A stretch of 64,000 bases of DNA from Streptomyces sp. NBC_01298 (GTDB lineage: Bacteria > Actinomycetota > Actinomycetes > Streptomycetales > Streptomycetaceae). The notes under the pieces were generated by a model that worked only from the letters and a program-made list of their open reading frames with translations, searched no databases and was not told the DNA's origin. Positions 34,439 to 43,048 of the stretch are shown one piece after another (within the stretch, counting starts at the first letter, position 1; every line of letters begins with the position of its first letter). The translations under genes and the position numbers were made by a program. The DNA lies in assembly GCF_035978755.1 (NCBI RefSeq), contig NZ_CP108414.1, forward strand, positions 7,502,001 to 7,566,000. The letters are read 5' to 3'.

Positions 34439-35200
34439 ATGACGTACGACGGAACGGACAGCGGCAAGGTCGCGCTGATCACCGGAGCGAGCCGGGGCAT
34501 CGGCTACGGCATCGCCGAGGCCCTGGTGGCGCGCGGAGACCGGCTCTGCATCACCGGCCGCAACGAGGAGGCCCTCAAGGAGGCCGTCGAGCGGCTCGGC
34601 GCGGACCGGGTGATCGCGGTCGCGGGCAAGGCGCACGACGAGGCCCATCAGGCCGTCGCCGTGGAACGCACGATGGAGGCCTTCGGCCGCGTCGACTTCC
34701 TGATCAACAACGCGGGCACCAACCCGGTCTTCGGACCGATCGCGGACCTGGACCTCGGGGTCGCCCGCAAGGTCTTCGAGACCAACGTGATCTCGGCGCT
34801 CGGCTTCGCCCAGCGGACCTGGCACGCCTGGCAGAAGGAGAACGGCGGCGCGATCGTCAACATCGCCTCCATCGCCGGGGTCTCCGCCTCGCCCTTCATC
34901 GGGGCGTACGGGATGAGCAAGGCGGCCATGGTCAACCTGACCCTCCAGCTCGCCCACGAGATGGCGCCGGGGGTCCGGGTCAACGCCATCGCGCCGGCGG
35001 TGGTGAAGACCAGGTTCGCGCAGGCCCTCTACGAGGGGCGCGAGCAGGAGGCGGCGGCGGCCTATCCGCTGGGCCGGCTCGGGCTCCCGGAGGACATCGG
35101 AGGGGCCGCGGCCTTTCTTACATCTGCACAAGCGGAATGGATCACAGGACAAACTCTCGTCGTCGACGGGGGAATGTTCCTCAATGCCGGGGTGCACTGA
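34439..35200 (+). CDS. SDR family NAD(P)-dependent oxidoreductase
   Basis: A 253-aa short-chain dehydrogenase with TGASRGIGYGIAEAL, NNAGTNPVFGP, and the Tyr-Lys pair in GAYGMSKAAMVNL. The end GQTLVVDGGMFLNAG is standard. It differs from the upstream SDR in most positions, so the two are not a fresh duplication. ATG 34439 was used; GTG 34430 is also possible and is nearer to AGAAGG. Probably same pathway as the upstream gene, substrate unknown. Confidence 0.88.
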   Translation: MTYDGTDSGKVALITGASRGIGYGIAEALVARGDRLCITGRNEEALKEAVERLGADRVIAVAGKAHDEAHQAVAVERTMEAFGRVDFLINNAGTNPVFGPIADLDLGVARKVFETNVISALGFAQRTWHAWQKENGGAIVNIASIAGVSASPFIGAYGMSKAAMVNLTLQLAHEMAPGVRVNAIAPAVVKTRFAQALYEGREQEAAAAYPLGRLGLPEDIGGAAAFLTSAQAEWITGQTLVVDGGMFLNAGVH

Positions 35201-35211
35201 CCGATAATCGG

Positions 35212-35244
35212 ACGCATTTGCCTCCGAAGGGGAGGCAAATGCGT
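35212..35244 (+). terminator. Terminator after the SDR pair
   Basis: ACGCATTTGCCTCC and GGAGGCAAATGCGT are perfect 14-base arms around GAAGG, starting 11 bases after the stop. It ends the SDR operon before the lipoprotein gene. Confidence 0.8.
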
Positions 35245-35352
35245 ACCGAATAGGCATGTAATCGGTCAAGTGCCGCACGAAACCTACCCATTGGTTTCGT
35301 GATGCTCTGCGGTAGGGTCTGCCGCACCCCTGGCTGATCGAGGAGCGTGCAC

Positions 35353-36936
35353 GTGTTCAACCGGACCAGATGCCTGCAGATCACTGCGGCCCTTGCGTCC
35401 ATATCCCTGCTCTCCGGATGCGGCCTGTTCTCGGACGACGGCGGCAATGGAGACCAGCGGATTGTCGTCGGAACGACGAGCGCACCCACGACCCTCGATC
35501 CGGCGGCGGCCTGGGACGGTTCCTGGGAGCTCTACCGGAACGTCTACCAGACCCTGCTGGCGTTCCCCACGGGTGCCACCAAGCCCCAGCCGGACGCCGC
35601 CTCGAGCTGCGAGTTCACCGACGCCGGGAACGAGTCGTACCGCTGCACGGTGCGCAAGGGCCTGAAGTTCTCCGACGGCGAGCCGCTCGACGCCAAGGCC
35701 GTCAAGCACTCGCTGGACCGGATCAAGACCATCGACGCCCCGTCCGGCCCCAAGGCCCTCTTCGGCAGCCTCGACAAGATCGAGACCCCGGACGCGCAGA
35801 CGGTGGTCTTCCACCTGAACACCCCGGACGCCACCTTCCCCTTCGTGCTCGGCTCCCCGGCCGCCTCGCTCGTCTCGCCGAAGCAGTACCCGGCCGACAA
35901 GCTGCGCGAGGGCGACAAGGTCACGGGCTCCGGCCCGTACACCCTGGAGTCGTACAAGGAGGCCGGCGAGGCGGTCCTGAACCGCAACGAGAGCTACAAC
36001 GGCTTCGCCAACCGCCGCAACGGCGGGGTCACCATCCGCTACTTCGCGGACTCCAAGAAGATGATCGCCGCCCTCAAGGGCAAGGAGATCGACGCGACCT
36101 ACCGCGGCCTCTCCGCCGACGAGGTCAAGGACCTCCAGGCCCCCGCCTCACACGACGCGGGCGTCCAGGTCGTCGAGAACGTCGGCTCGGAGATCCGCTA
36201 CCTGGTCTTCAACCCCACCGACCCGCAGGTCGCGAAGGTCGAGGTGCGCCGGGCCATCGCGCAGATCGTCGACCGCGGGGCGCTCGTCTCGAAGGTCTAC
36301 CAGGGCACCGCCGAGCCGCTCTACTCGATGGTCCCCAAGGGCGTCGTAGGCCACCGCACGCCGTTCTACGACTCCTACGGCCAGCCGGACGTGGCCAAGG
36401 CCAAGAAGGCCCTCAAGGACGCCGGGATCCCGACGCCGGTGCCCCTGACCTTCTGGTACACCACCGACCGCTACGGCGCCTCCACGGCGGACGAGTTCAC
36501 CGAGCTCAAGCGCCAGCTCGACGAGAGCGGGCTCTTCAAGATCACCCTGCGCGGGCAGCCCTGGAAGACCTTCCAGGAGGGCTACAAGAAGGGCGAGTAC
36601 CCGATCTTCGGCCGCGGCTGGTTCCCCGACTTCCCGGACCCCGACAACTTCATCGCGCCGTTCGTCGGCAAGGAGAACGCGGTCGGCACCCCGTACGAGT
36701 CCAAGGAGATCGTGGACGTCCTCCTGCCCAAGTCCCGCCGCGAGAGCGACCGGTCGGCCGGAGTCCACGAGTTCGAGAAGGCCCAGCAGATCTTCGCCGA
36801 CGACGTCCGGCTGCTGCCCCTGTGGCAGGGCAAGCTGTACGTCGCCGCCCGCGACGACATCGCCGGCGCCGAGCGGGCGCTCGACCCGCAGACCGTCATG
36901 CAGGTGTGGGAGCTGTACCGCAAGACCAGCTGGTAG
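35353..36936 (+). CDS. ABC transporter substrate-binding lipoprotein (peptide/nickel family 5)
   Basis: A 527-aa secreted lipoprotein. The signal peptide ends in the lipobox LLSGC (Cys23). The SBP family 5 pattern is clear: VRKGLKFSDGEPLDAKAVKH, VTGSGPYTLESYK, RRAIAQIVDRGALVSKVYQG and IFGRGWFPDFPDPDN. Such proteins bind oligopeptides, nickel complexes or sugars. GTG 35353 is chosen because GAGGAG is 7 bases upstream. No permease or ATPase genes follow, so this is an orphan binding protein that must share a transporter elsewhere or serve as a sensor. Confidence 0.92.
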   Translation: MFNRTRCLQITAALASISLLSGCGLFSDDGGNGDQRIVVGTTSAPTTLDPAAAWDGSWELYRNVYQTLLAFPTGATKPQPDAASSCEFTDAGNESYRCTVRKGLKFSDGEPLDAKAVKHSLDRIKTIDAPSGPKALFGSLDKIETPDAQTVVFHLNTPDATFPFVLGSPAASLVSPKQYPADKLREGDKVTGSGPYTLESYKEAGEAVLNRNESYNGFANRRNGGVTIRYFADSKKMIAALKGKEIDATYRGLSADEVKDLQAPASHDAGVQVVENVGSEIRYLVFNPTDPQVAKVEVRRAIAQIVDRGALVSKVYQGTAEPLYSMVPKGVVGHRTPFYDSYGQPDVAKAKKALKDAGIPTPVPLTFWYTTDRYGASTADEFTELKRQLDESGLFKITLRGQPWKTFQEGYKKGEYPIFGRGWFPDFPDPDNFIAPFVGKENAVGTPYESKEIVDVLLPKSRRESDRSAGVHEFEKAQQIFADDVRLLPLWQGKLYVAARDDIAGAERALDPQTVMQVWELYRKTSW

Positions 36937-37088
36937 CAGGCCCGTACGCCGCCCCCGCCCGTCCGCACCGCCCACCCGGGCGGGGCGGGCGGGCGTCGCG
37001 TTGTCAGTGGCCACCGGTAGGTTCTGGAGCAGTCGCGCGAAGCAGTTGCGCGAGTGCGCATGAACAACGTGTACCGGAGGTTGTCGCC

Positions 37089-37766
37089 GTGCCCCAGATG
37101 CTCCCCGATTCCTGGCTCCCCGTCCTTGGCGGAGAGCTGGAGCAGCCCTACTTCACGGAGCTCACCGAGTTCGTCGAGAAGGAGCGGGCGAACGGGCCGG
37201 TCTACCCGCCCCGCGAGCAGGTCTTCGCGGCCCTGGAGGCCACCGCGTTCGACCAGGTGAAGGTGCTGGTCCTCGGCCAGGACCCCTACCACGGAGCGGG
37301 CCAGGGCCACGGGCTGTGCTTCTCCGTGCAGCCCGGCGTGAAGACCCCGCCCTCGCTGCGCAACATCTACAAGGAGATGCACGCCGAGCTGGGCACCCCC
37401 GTTCCGGACAACGGCTACCTGATGCCGTGGGCCGAACAGGGCGTCCTGCTGCTCAACGCCGTGCTCACCGTCCGCGAGGCCGAGCCCAACTCGCACAAGG
37501 GCAAGGGCTGGGAGAAGTTCACCGACGCAGTGATCCGCGCGGTGGCCGAGCGCCCCGACCCGGCCGTCTTCGTGCTCTGGGGGGCCTACGCGCAGAAGAA
37601 GCTCCCGCTGATCGACGAGGAGCGGCACATCGTCGTCAAGGGCGCCCACCCCTCCCCGCTGTCGGCCAAGAAGTTCTTCGGCTCCCGGCCCTTCACCCAG
37701 ATCAACGAGGCCGTCGCCGCCCAGGGCCATGCGCCGATCGACTGGCGGATCCCGGACCTGGGCTGA
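37089..37766 (+). CDS. ung: Uracil-DNA glycosylase
   Basis: A 225-aa family 1 enzyme that removes uracil from DNA. Catalytic D65 lies in VLGQDPYHGAGQGHG, and the DNA-intercalation loop is GAHPSPLSAKKFFG with the catalytic His. The middle motif LLLNAVLTVREAEPNSH is also present. GTG 37089 has GGAGG 8 bases upstream. The length (225) matches the family. It is independent of its neighbours. Confidence 0.96.
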   Translation: MPQMLPDSWLPVLGGELEQPYFTELTEFVEKERANGPVYPPREQVFAALEATAFDQVKVLVLGQDPYHGAGQGHGLCFSVQPGVKTPPSLRNIYKEMHAELGTPVPDNGYLMPWAEQGVLLLNAVLTVREAEPNSHKGKGWEKFTDAVIRAVAERPDPAVFVLWGAYAQKKLPLIDEERHIVVKGAHPSPLSAKKFFGSRPFTQINEAVAAQGHAPIDWRIPDLG

Positions 37767-37862
37767 TGGCCGACCGCGCCTAGGCGGCATTGCAGGTGCC
37801 TCCGGCTAGCGTCTTGATGATCGGACCGGAGCAGGTCTGACGGGAACAAGCCGGAGGCCGCG

Positions 37863-38372
37863 TTGACGGAGCAGCAGGAGGCGTCCGAGGACGCCGTCAT
37901 GACCAGGATCGGCCAAGCGGTCATCCTGCTGCACGCCGGCGACCGCGAGGAGGCCCGCAACCGGCTCGGAGAGATCTGGTCCGAGATCGGCACGGAGGGC
38001 GACTCCCTGCACCGCTGCACGCTCGCGCACTACCTGGCCGACGCGCAGGACGACCCCGCCGAGGAGCTGGCCTGGGACCTGCGCGCCCTGACCGCCGCGC
38101 ACACCGAGGCCGACGGCCCCGGCCCGCCGGCGGCCGTACGGGTCTTCTACCCCTCGCTGCACCTGAGCCTGGCCGCCGACTACGTGAAGCTACGGCGTCC
38201 CGAGGCGGCCCGGATCCACCTGGCGCGGGCCCGCGCCGCCACCGGAGCCCTGGCCGACGACGGGTACGGGAACGGCGTACGGGCCGCCATCGCCCGGCTG
38301 GAGCGCCGCCTCGCGGCGGAGCCGACGGAGCCGGCGGAGCGGCGCCGGCCCTTCCCGGAGCAGAACCAGTAG
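37863..38372 (+). CDS. Tetratricopeptide-like hypothetical protein
   Basis: A 169-aa all-helical protein. Two to three helical hairpins resemble TPR units (IGQAVILLHAGDREEARNRL, FYPSLHLSLAADYVKLRRPE, ARIHLARARAATGALADDGY), and the C-terminus is charged. TTG 37863 follows GGAGGCCGCG with good spacing. The family appears in several Streptomyces by my recollection; function unknown. Confidence 0.7.
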   Translation: MTEQQEASEDAVMTRIGQAVILLHAGDREEARNRLGEIWSEIGTEGDSLHRCTLAHYLADAQDDPAEELAWDLRALTAAHTEADGPGPPAAVRVFYPSLHLSLAADYVKLRRPEAARIHLARARAATGALADDGYGNGVRAAIARLERRLAAEPTEPAERRRPFPEQNQ

Positions 38373-38398
38373 CGGGCCGGGTCTGCCGGGCCGGGCGG

Positions 38399-38992
38399 TC
38401 AGCCGCCCTGGACGCCCGCGCAGATACGGGCCTCCGGGCTGTCCGGATGCCAGCGCCCGTGCCGGCGGCCCAGCGCGCACACATCGGCCGGCCGCACCGG
38501 CAGCTCCCGCACCAGCTTGCGCGGCACCTCGCCGCCCTCGCCGCGCGCCCGGCCGGGGGGCCGGCCGGCAGAGCGCCCGTCGGCGTGCTCGCGGTTCAGG
38601 CCGGGCCGCCGGGGCTCCGGGATGTCCGGGACCGGAGCGGCCGCCGCCGGGGCTCCGCGGCCTCCCCGCCGGCCGCTTCCGGCGGCCTCCGCGGCCGGGA
38701 CCGCGGCCCGCGGGACGGCGGCCCGGCCGGACGCGGAGGGGGCCGGCCCCGCCGGTCGTCCCGGCGCGGCCTCCACGGCCTCCAGCGCCTCCAGAGCGGG
38801 TGCCCGGACGACCACCGGCGCGGCCTCCTGGCCGCCGAGGGGCTCGTGCCGGGGCGGAGCCCCCGGGGTGCCGGGGCCGGCGACCGCCCCCGGCATCCCG
38901 GGAGCCGGGGTCACGTTCACGCAGCCGGAGACGGCCGAGACCGCACAGGCGACGCCGAGCAGCAGCTTTGTCGTGGTTCGGGTTGGATGCAC
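38399..38992 (-). CDS. Putative lipoprotein, Pro/Ala/Arg-rich
   Basis: A 197-aa protein. The signal peptide (LLLGVACAVSAVSGC) has a lipobox with Cys24. The mature part is low complexity, rich in Ala, Pro, Gly and Arg up to ~residue 150, then a short folded-looking end with RELPVRPADVCALGRRHGRW and two Cys (VCALG, RICAG) that may form a disulfide. GTG 38992 is the start. No family is recognised. Confidence 0.6.
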   Translation of the reverse strand: MHPTRTTTKLLLGVACAVSAVSGCVNVTPAPGMPGAVAGPGTPGAPPRHEPLGGQEAAPVVVRAPALEALEAVEAAPGRPAGPAPSASGRAAVPRAAVPAAEAAGSGRRGGRGAPAAAAPVPDIPEPRRPGLNREHADGRSAGRPPGRARGEGGEVPRKLVRELPVRPADVCALGRRHGRWHPDSPEARICAGVQGG

Positions 38993-39064
38993 TCACCCAA
39001 CTCTGCTGTGCGGGCACCCCGTCGGGAAAACCCGGAGCCGATATTCACCCCGCACGGGTGACGG

Positions 39065-39589
39065 CTACTCGCCCGTGGCGCCGTCGAGGTGCTCGCGCAG
39101 CAGGTCGGCGTGGCCGTTGTGGCGCGCGTACTCCTCGATCATGTGGGTGTAGACCCAGCGCAGGCTGAACACCTCGCCCCGGCGGTGGCTCTCGGGCTTG
39201 GAGGCCAGCTCCAGGGAGCGGCCGGCCGTGGCCTGCCGGGCCAGCTCGATCTCGGTCTGCCACACCTTCTCGGCCGCGGTCCAGGTGTCCTCGTCGGTGA
39301 AGTGGAAGTCCCCGTCCGGGTTCTCGCGGGTGCTGTACAGCTCGGGCAGATCCTCGTCCAGCATGATCTCCCGGAACCAATACCGTTCCACCTCCGCCAT
39401 GTGGCGCACCAGCCCCAGCAGGCTCAGTCCGGACGGCAGCAGCGGGGTGGTGCGCAGCTGTGCGTCGGAGAGTCCCTCGCACTTCCAGGCCAGGGTGGAG
39501 CGGTGGTAGTCGAGCCAGCCGTCGAGCATCTCGCGCTCGCCGGCCGTGGTGGAGGGTTCGGAGCGGTGGGATCCGTCACTGATAGTCAT
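39065..39589 (-). CDS. DinB superfamily (DUF664) protein
   Basis: A 174-aa four-helix-bundle protein. Family signatures: MLDGWLDYHRSTLAWKCEGL, LSLLGLVRHMAEVERYWFRE (metal His), and SLRWVYTHMIEEYARHNGHA (second and third metal His). Many actinobacterial members are mycothiol-dependent transferases. An in-frame ATG 9 bases upstream (39598) is an alternative start. It is divergent from the Gfo/Idh gene, 82 bases apart. Ligand unknown. Confidence 0.85.
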   Translation of the reverse strand: MTISDGSHRSEPSTTAGEREMLDGWLDYHRSTLAWKCEGLSDAQLRTTPLLPSGLSLLGLVRHMAEVERYWFREIMLDEDLPELYSTRENPDGDFHFTDEDTWTAAEKVWQTEIELARQATAGRSLELASKPESHRRGEVFSLRWVYTHMIEEYARHNGHADLLREHLDGATGE

Positions 39590-39671
39590 GGGCCCCATCC
39601 TGGTCGAACACGTCGGTGGTCACCACCGATTAGGCTGCGTACTCCCACAAGGAACGAACCTGGAGGTCCCG

Positions 39672-40577
39672 GTGAAGGTCGGCTGTATCGGACTCGGCGA
39701 CATCGCGCAGAAGGCGTACCTGCCCGTCCTGACCACCCGCCCGGGGCTCGAACTGCACCTGCAGACCCGGACCCCGGCCACCCTCGAACGGGTCGGCGCC
39801 CAGCACCGCGTCCCGGCCGAACGCCTGCACACCGACCTCGACGCGCTGCTCGCGCAGAAGCTCGACGCGGCCTTCGTGCACGCCCCGACCGCCGTCCACC
39901 CCGAGATCGTGGAACGGCTGCTCGAAGCGGGCGTGCCCACGTACGTCGACAAGCCGATCGCCTACGAGCTCGCCGAATCGCGCCGCTTGGTCGAACTGGC
40001 CGAGGAGCGCGGGGTGTCGCTCGCCGTCGGCTTCAACCGCCGCCACGCGCCCGGCTACGCGCAGTGCGCCGACCACGCGCGGGACCTGATCGTCATGCAG
40101 AAGAACCGGGTCGGCCTGCCCGAGGACGTACGGACCTTCGTCCTGGACGACTTCATCCACGTCGTCGACACGCTGCGCTTCCTGCTGCCCGGCGAGGCCG
40201 ACCAGGTCGACGTACGGGCCGTGGTGCGGGACGGCCTGATGAGCCAGGTCGTGCTCCAGCTGTCCGGTACGGGCTTCACCGCGCTCGGCATCATGAACCG
40301 CCTCTCCGGTTCCACGGAGGAGGTGCTGGAGGTTTCCGGCCAGGACACCAAGCGTCAGGTCGTCAACCTCGCGGAGGTCATCGACCACAAGGGCCAGCCC
40401 ACGGTCCGGCGGCGCGGGGACTGGGTGTCGGTGGCCCGCCAGCGCGGCATCGAGCAGGTCGTCGACTCCTTCCTGGAGGCCGTCGCCACGGGCACGACCC
40501 TCAGCGCGCGCGACGCGCTGCTGACCCACGAACTGTGCGAGCGGGTGGTGCGCTCGGCGCTGGAACAGGCGTCCTGA
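39672..40577 (+). CDS. Gfo/Idh/MocA family oxidoreductase
   Basis: A 301-aa NAD(P)-dependent oxidoreductase. The Rossmann start is VKVGCIGLGDIAQKAYLPVL, the EKP-like motif reads VPTYVDKPIAYELAESR, and the substrate-side His region is DDFIHVVDTLRFLLPGE. GTG 39672 lies 5 bases after GGAGG. The 3' end overlaps the opposite-strand lnt gene by 77 bp. Substrates of this family are sugars, inositols or related compounds; none is implied by context. Confidence 0.88.
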   Translation: MKVGCIGLGDIAQKAYLPVLTTRPGLELHLQTRTPATLERVGAQHRVPAERLHTDLDALLAQKLDAAFVHAPTAVHPEIVERLLEAGVPTYVDKPIAYELAESRRLVELAEERGVSLAVGFNRRHAPGYAQCADHARDLIVMQKNRVGLPEDVRTFVLDDFIHVVDTLRFLLPGEADQVDVRAVVRDGLMSQVVLQLSGTGFTALGIMNRLSGSTEEVLEVSGQDTKRQVVNLAEVIDHKGQPTVRRRGDWVSVARQRGIEQVVDSFLEAVATGTTLSARDALLTHELCERVVRSALEQAS

Positions 40578-42132
40578 GCGAGTCCCGTACGGCGCGGGCG
40601 CCCGAGGCCGTGCAGTACGCGGCCAGGGCGGCCAGCGCCGCGCCCACCGCCCAGTCCCCGAAGCGGACGTAGAGGGTCGTGCCCCGGGCGAGGGGGACCT
40701 CGTACACCCGCGCGGTCCGCGCCGAGGTCGACAGCGCGGACCCGATCCGCTCGCCGGACGGGCCGTGCACCGCGCTGATCCCGGTGAGGGCGGCGTGCAC
40801 CTCGGGCCGGCCCGTCTCGGCCGCCCGCAGCGCGGACAGCGAGGCGTGCTGGGCCGGGGCCCAGCCGTCCTGGAAGCTGGACGTGGCCGACTGGTCGATC
40901 AGCACGGCGGCTCCGTCGCGGACGAGGCGCCGGCTCATGTCGGGGAACGCCGACTCGAAGCAGACCAGCGGGCCCAGGCGGACGTCGGCCCGGCCGGGCA
41001 GCTCCATCAGGACCTGAGCGTCGCCCGGGACGCGGTTCTCGTCCGCCGCCTTGCCGACCGAGGTGGCCCAGCCCAGCAGTTCGCGGGCCGGCACGTACTC
41101 CCCGAAGGGGACCAGGCGCATCTTGTCGTACCGGTCGCCGGTCGGGCCCGCGGGGCCGACGAGCACCGCCGATTTGCGGATCCCCGGCCGGTCGGTGGCC
41201 CGCGCGTCCACGTTGACCAGCAGCGGAGCCCCCACCCGCGCCGACAGCGCGGCGAGCCGCCGGGCCAGGTCCGGGCGGGCCGTCAGGTCCTCGCCGACGC
41301 TGCTCTCTCCCCATACGACGAGGTCGGGGCGGAGCCCCGCCAAGGAGCCCGTGGGGCTGAGCCCCGCCAGGGTCCCGGTCAGCCGCTCCCCGGCGGCGAA
41401 GCGCCGCTCCGCGCCGTCCGGGCCGTCCTCGACCGTGCCCGGCTGTACGACGGCCACGCGCAGCACGCCCGAGACCTCCGGGCGGGGAGCCCACAGCCAC
41501 ACCGCCCCCGTCAGCACCGCGCAGCCCGTCACCCCGGCCAGGGCCGCCGCCCGCGCCGCCCCCGGGGCCGTGACGATCAGCGCGAGCGCGCAGTTCACCG
41601 CCACGACCAGCAGGCCGACCAGCCAGACCCCGCCCACCGAAGCCAGCCGCAGCGCGGGCGCCACCTGCCACTGACTGGCACCGAGCAGCCCCCACGGCCC
41701 GCCCAGCCCGTTCCACGACCGGGCCAGCTCCGACAGCAGCCAGCCCGCCGGTACGAGGACCAGGGCGGCGCCCGCCCGGACCCCGCCGGGCCGCCCGCCC
41801 AGCAACTCGCGTACCAGCAGGGCCCAGGGGATCCAGAGCAGGCCCAGCAGCGCCGCCAGGGCGAACAGGAACACGTGCAGGCTGGGGAGCAGCCAGTGGT
41901 GCACGGCGAAGACGAAGCCGGCGCCGCCGAGCCAGCCCTCCAGGGCCGCGCGCCGGCCGGTGGGGGCCGACCTCAGCAGCAGGATCCAGGGCACGAGGGC
42001 GACGTAGGCGAACCACCACAGCGCGGGGGCGGGGAAGGCGAGGCAGGGCAGGGCTCCCGAGGCGACGGCCGCCACCGCGCGCCACCACGGGACCCGCTCC
42101 GGGGCCGTCGGGACCCCAAGGACCGTCAGCAT
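40501..42132 (-). CDS. lnt: Apolipoprotein N-acyltransferase
   Basis: A 543-aa membrane enzyme that adds the third acyl chain to lipoproteins. About seven N-terminal transmembrane helices precede a nitrilase-like domain. The triad is present: Glu in VVWGESSVGED, Lys in RYDKMRLVPFGEYVP, and Cys in LVCFESAFPDMSR. The C-terminus adds a final helix and a basic Pro/Arg tail. Streptomyces typically carry two Lnt homologues; this appears to be one. Many lipoproteins in this window (peptide SBP, GH3, small lipoproteins) are potential substrates. It overlaps the convergent Gfo/Idh gene by 77 bp. Confidence 0.9.
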   Translation of the reverse strand: MLTVLGVPTAPERVPWWRAVAAVASGALPCLAFPAPALWWFAYVALVPWILLLRSAPTGRRAALEGWLGGAGFVFAVHHWLLPSLHVFLFALAALLGLLWIPWALLVRELLGGRPGGVRAGAALVLVPAGWLLSELARSWNGLGGPWGLLGASQWQVAPALRLASVGGVWLVGLLVVAVNCALALIVTAPGAARAAALAGVTGCAVLTGAVWLWAPRPEVSGVLRVAVVQPGTVEDGPDGAERRFAAGERLTGTLAGLSPTGSLAGLRPDLVVWGESSVGEDLTARPDLARRLAALSARVGAPLLVNVDARATDRPGIRKSAVLVGPAGPTGDRYDKMRLVPFGEYVPARELLGWATSVGKAADENRVPGDAQVLMELPGRADVRLGPLVCFESAFPDMSRRLVRDGAAVLIDQSATSSFQDGWAPAQHASLSALRAAETGRPEVHAALTGISAVHGPSGERIGSALSTSARTARVYEVPLARGTTLYVRFGDWAVGAALAALAAYCTASGARAVRDSLRTPVPAPSAPPARTVRGSAARRAR

Positions 42133-42208
42133 TGCGCAGGCCTCCGCTTCCCGTGTGGAACAGCCCCGCCCGTCGGCGAGCCGGCCCGTCGGCCGGCCCG
42201 TCGATCCG

Positions 42209-42688
42209 TCAGAACGACATGTGCCGCCACTTCTCGTGGACGGTGACCCGCGAGAGCCGCCAGCCGGACCGGGCGGTACGGGCGACGGCGAAGGTGTAGC
42301 GGCCCGCCGCGACGAAGTTCGGCGCGGTCACGGGGGCCGCACCGTCGTCGGGCTCTTCTCCGGCCAGCCGCATGGGATTGAGGAAGTCGGCCCGGACCTC
42401 CGCCGTGTCACCGGGGGAGCCGCCCAGGTCCGGGATCCGGATCAGCCGGTTCACGATGAGGTGCTGGCGCACCGGGAACAGCTTCATCGTCTCCGCGAGC
42501 CAGTCCGCGACCTCCCCGGCCGGGCCCTCGATCCCGCCGGCCGAGGCGTAGTCGGCCCGCCCGCCCGGGGCGAACAGGGCCCGGTACGCGTCCCAGTCGC
42601 CGTCGTCCACGGCGATGGCGTACCCCGTGATCAGCTCGTCGATCGCCAGTCGGTCCATCACGCCCGCAAGGTCCACACGCTGCGTCAT
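42209..42688 (-). CDS. Nuclear transport factor 2 (SnoaL-like) family protein
   Basis: A 159-aa alpha+beta cone-fold protein: DLAGVMDRLAIDELITGYAI, DDGDWDAYRALFAPGGRADY, LFPVRQHLIVNRLIRIPD and AAGRYTFAVARTARSGWRLS. Members are ring-forming enzymes, dehydratases or simple ligand binders. It lies 76 bases from the lnt start on the same strand and may share a promoter with it. Function unknown. Confidence 0.85.
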   Translation of the reverse strand: MTQRVDLAGVMDRLAIDELITGYAIAVDDGDWDAYRALFAPGGRADYASAGGIEGPAGEVADWLAETMKLFPVRQHLIVNRLIRIPDLGGSPGDTAEVRADFLNPMRLAGEEPDDGAAPVTAPNFVAAGRYTFAVARTARSGWRLSRVTVHEKWRHMSF

Positions 42689-42757
42689 CGGGTCAGTGTG
42701 CGGGCGCGGGGCGCGGAGGCCAAGGGGCGTGCGCGGCCCGGATCTTCCGGCGCCGGA

Positions 42758-42934
42758 TCAGTGACCGGAACGCGCCTCCCGGGGGCGGACCACCACGAGG
42801 TAGGCATCGCTGGCCAGATCCATCACCACCTCCGCGGGCACGCCCTCGCGCATCCGCTGCGCCGCGTACTCCTCCGCCGGCCAACTCCCCCTCGGACTTC
42901 CGGCCGGAAACCGCTCCAACACCACTCGACCCAT
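42758..42934 (-). CDS. Conserved 58-aa Streptomyces small protein
   Basis: A 58-aa protein, MGRVVLERFPAGSPRGSWPA then EEYAAQRMREGVPAEVVMDL and YLVVVRPR. I recall highly similar proteins in many Streptomyces, all without known function. The ATG at 42934 follows AGGGGGTG. Just upstream on the same strand is the uppP gene and its palindromic terminator. Confidence 0.75.
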   Translation of the reverse strand: MGRVVLERFPAGSPRGSWPAEEYAAQRMREGVPAEVVMDLASDAYLVVVRPREARSGH

Positions 42935-42982
42935 GGGACACCCCCTGCTGTTCGTCTTCAGGTCTCTCCCTCCACAACGACG

Positions 42983-43018
42983 CGGAGGCCGCCCGGGAAC
43001 GTTCCCGGGCGGCCTCCG
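42983..43018. terminator. Perfect 36-bp palindrome, terminator of uppP
   Basis: CGGAGGCCGCCCGGGAAC is followed at once by its exact inverse, GTTCCCGGGCGGCCTCCG, with no loop bases. It starts ~30 bases beyond the uppP stop. As RNA it would make an 18-bp hairpin. Confidence 0.8.
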
Positions 43019-43048
43019 ATTCACGCGAAGCGGTGAGCGGGCGCCCTG

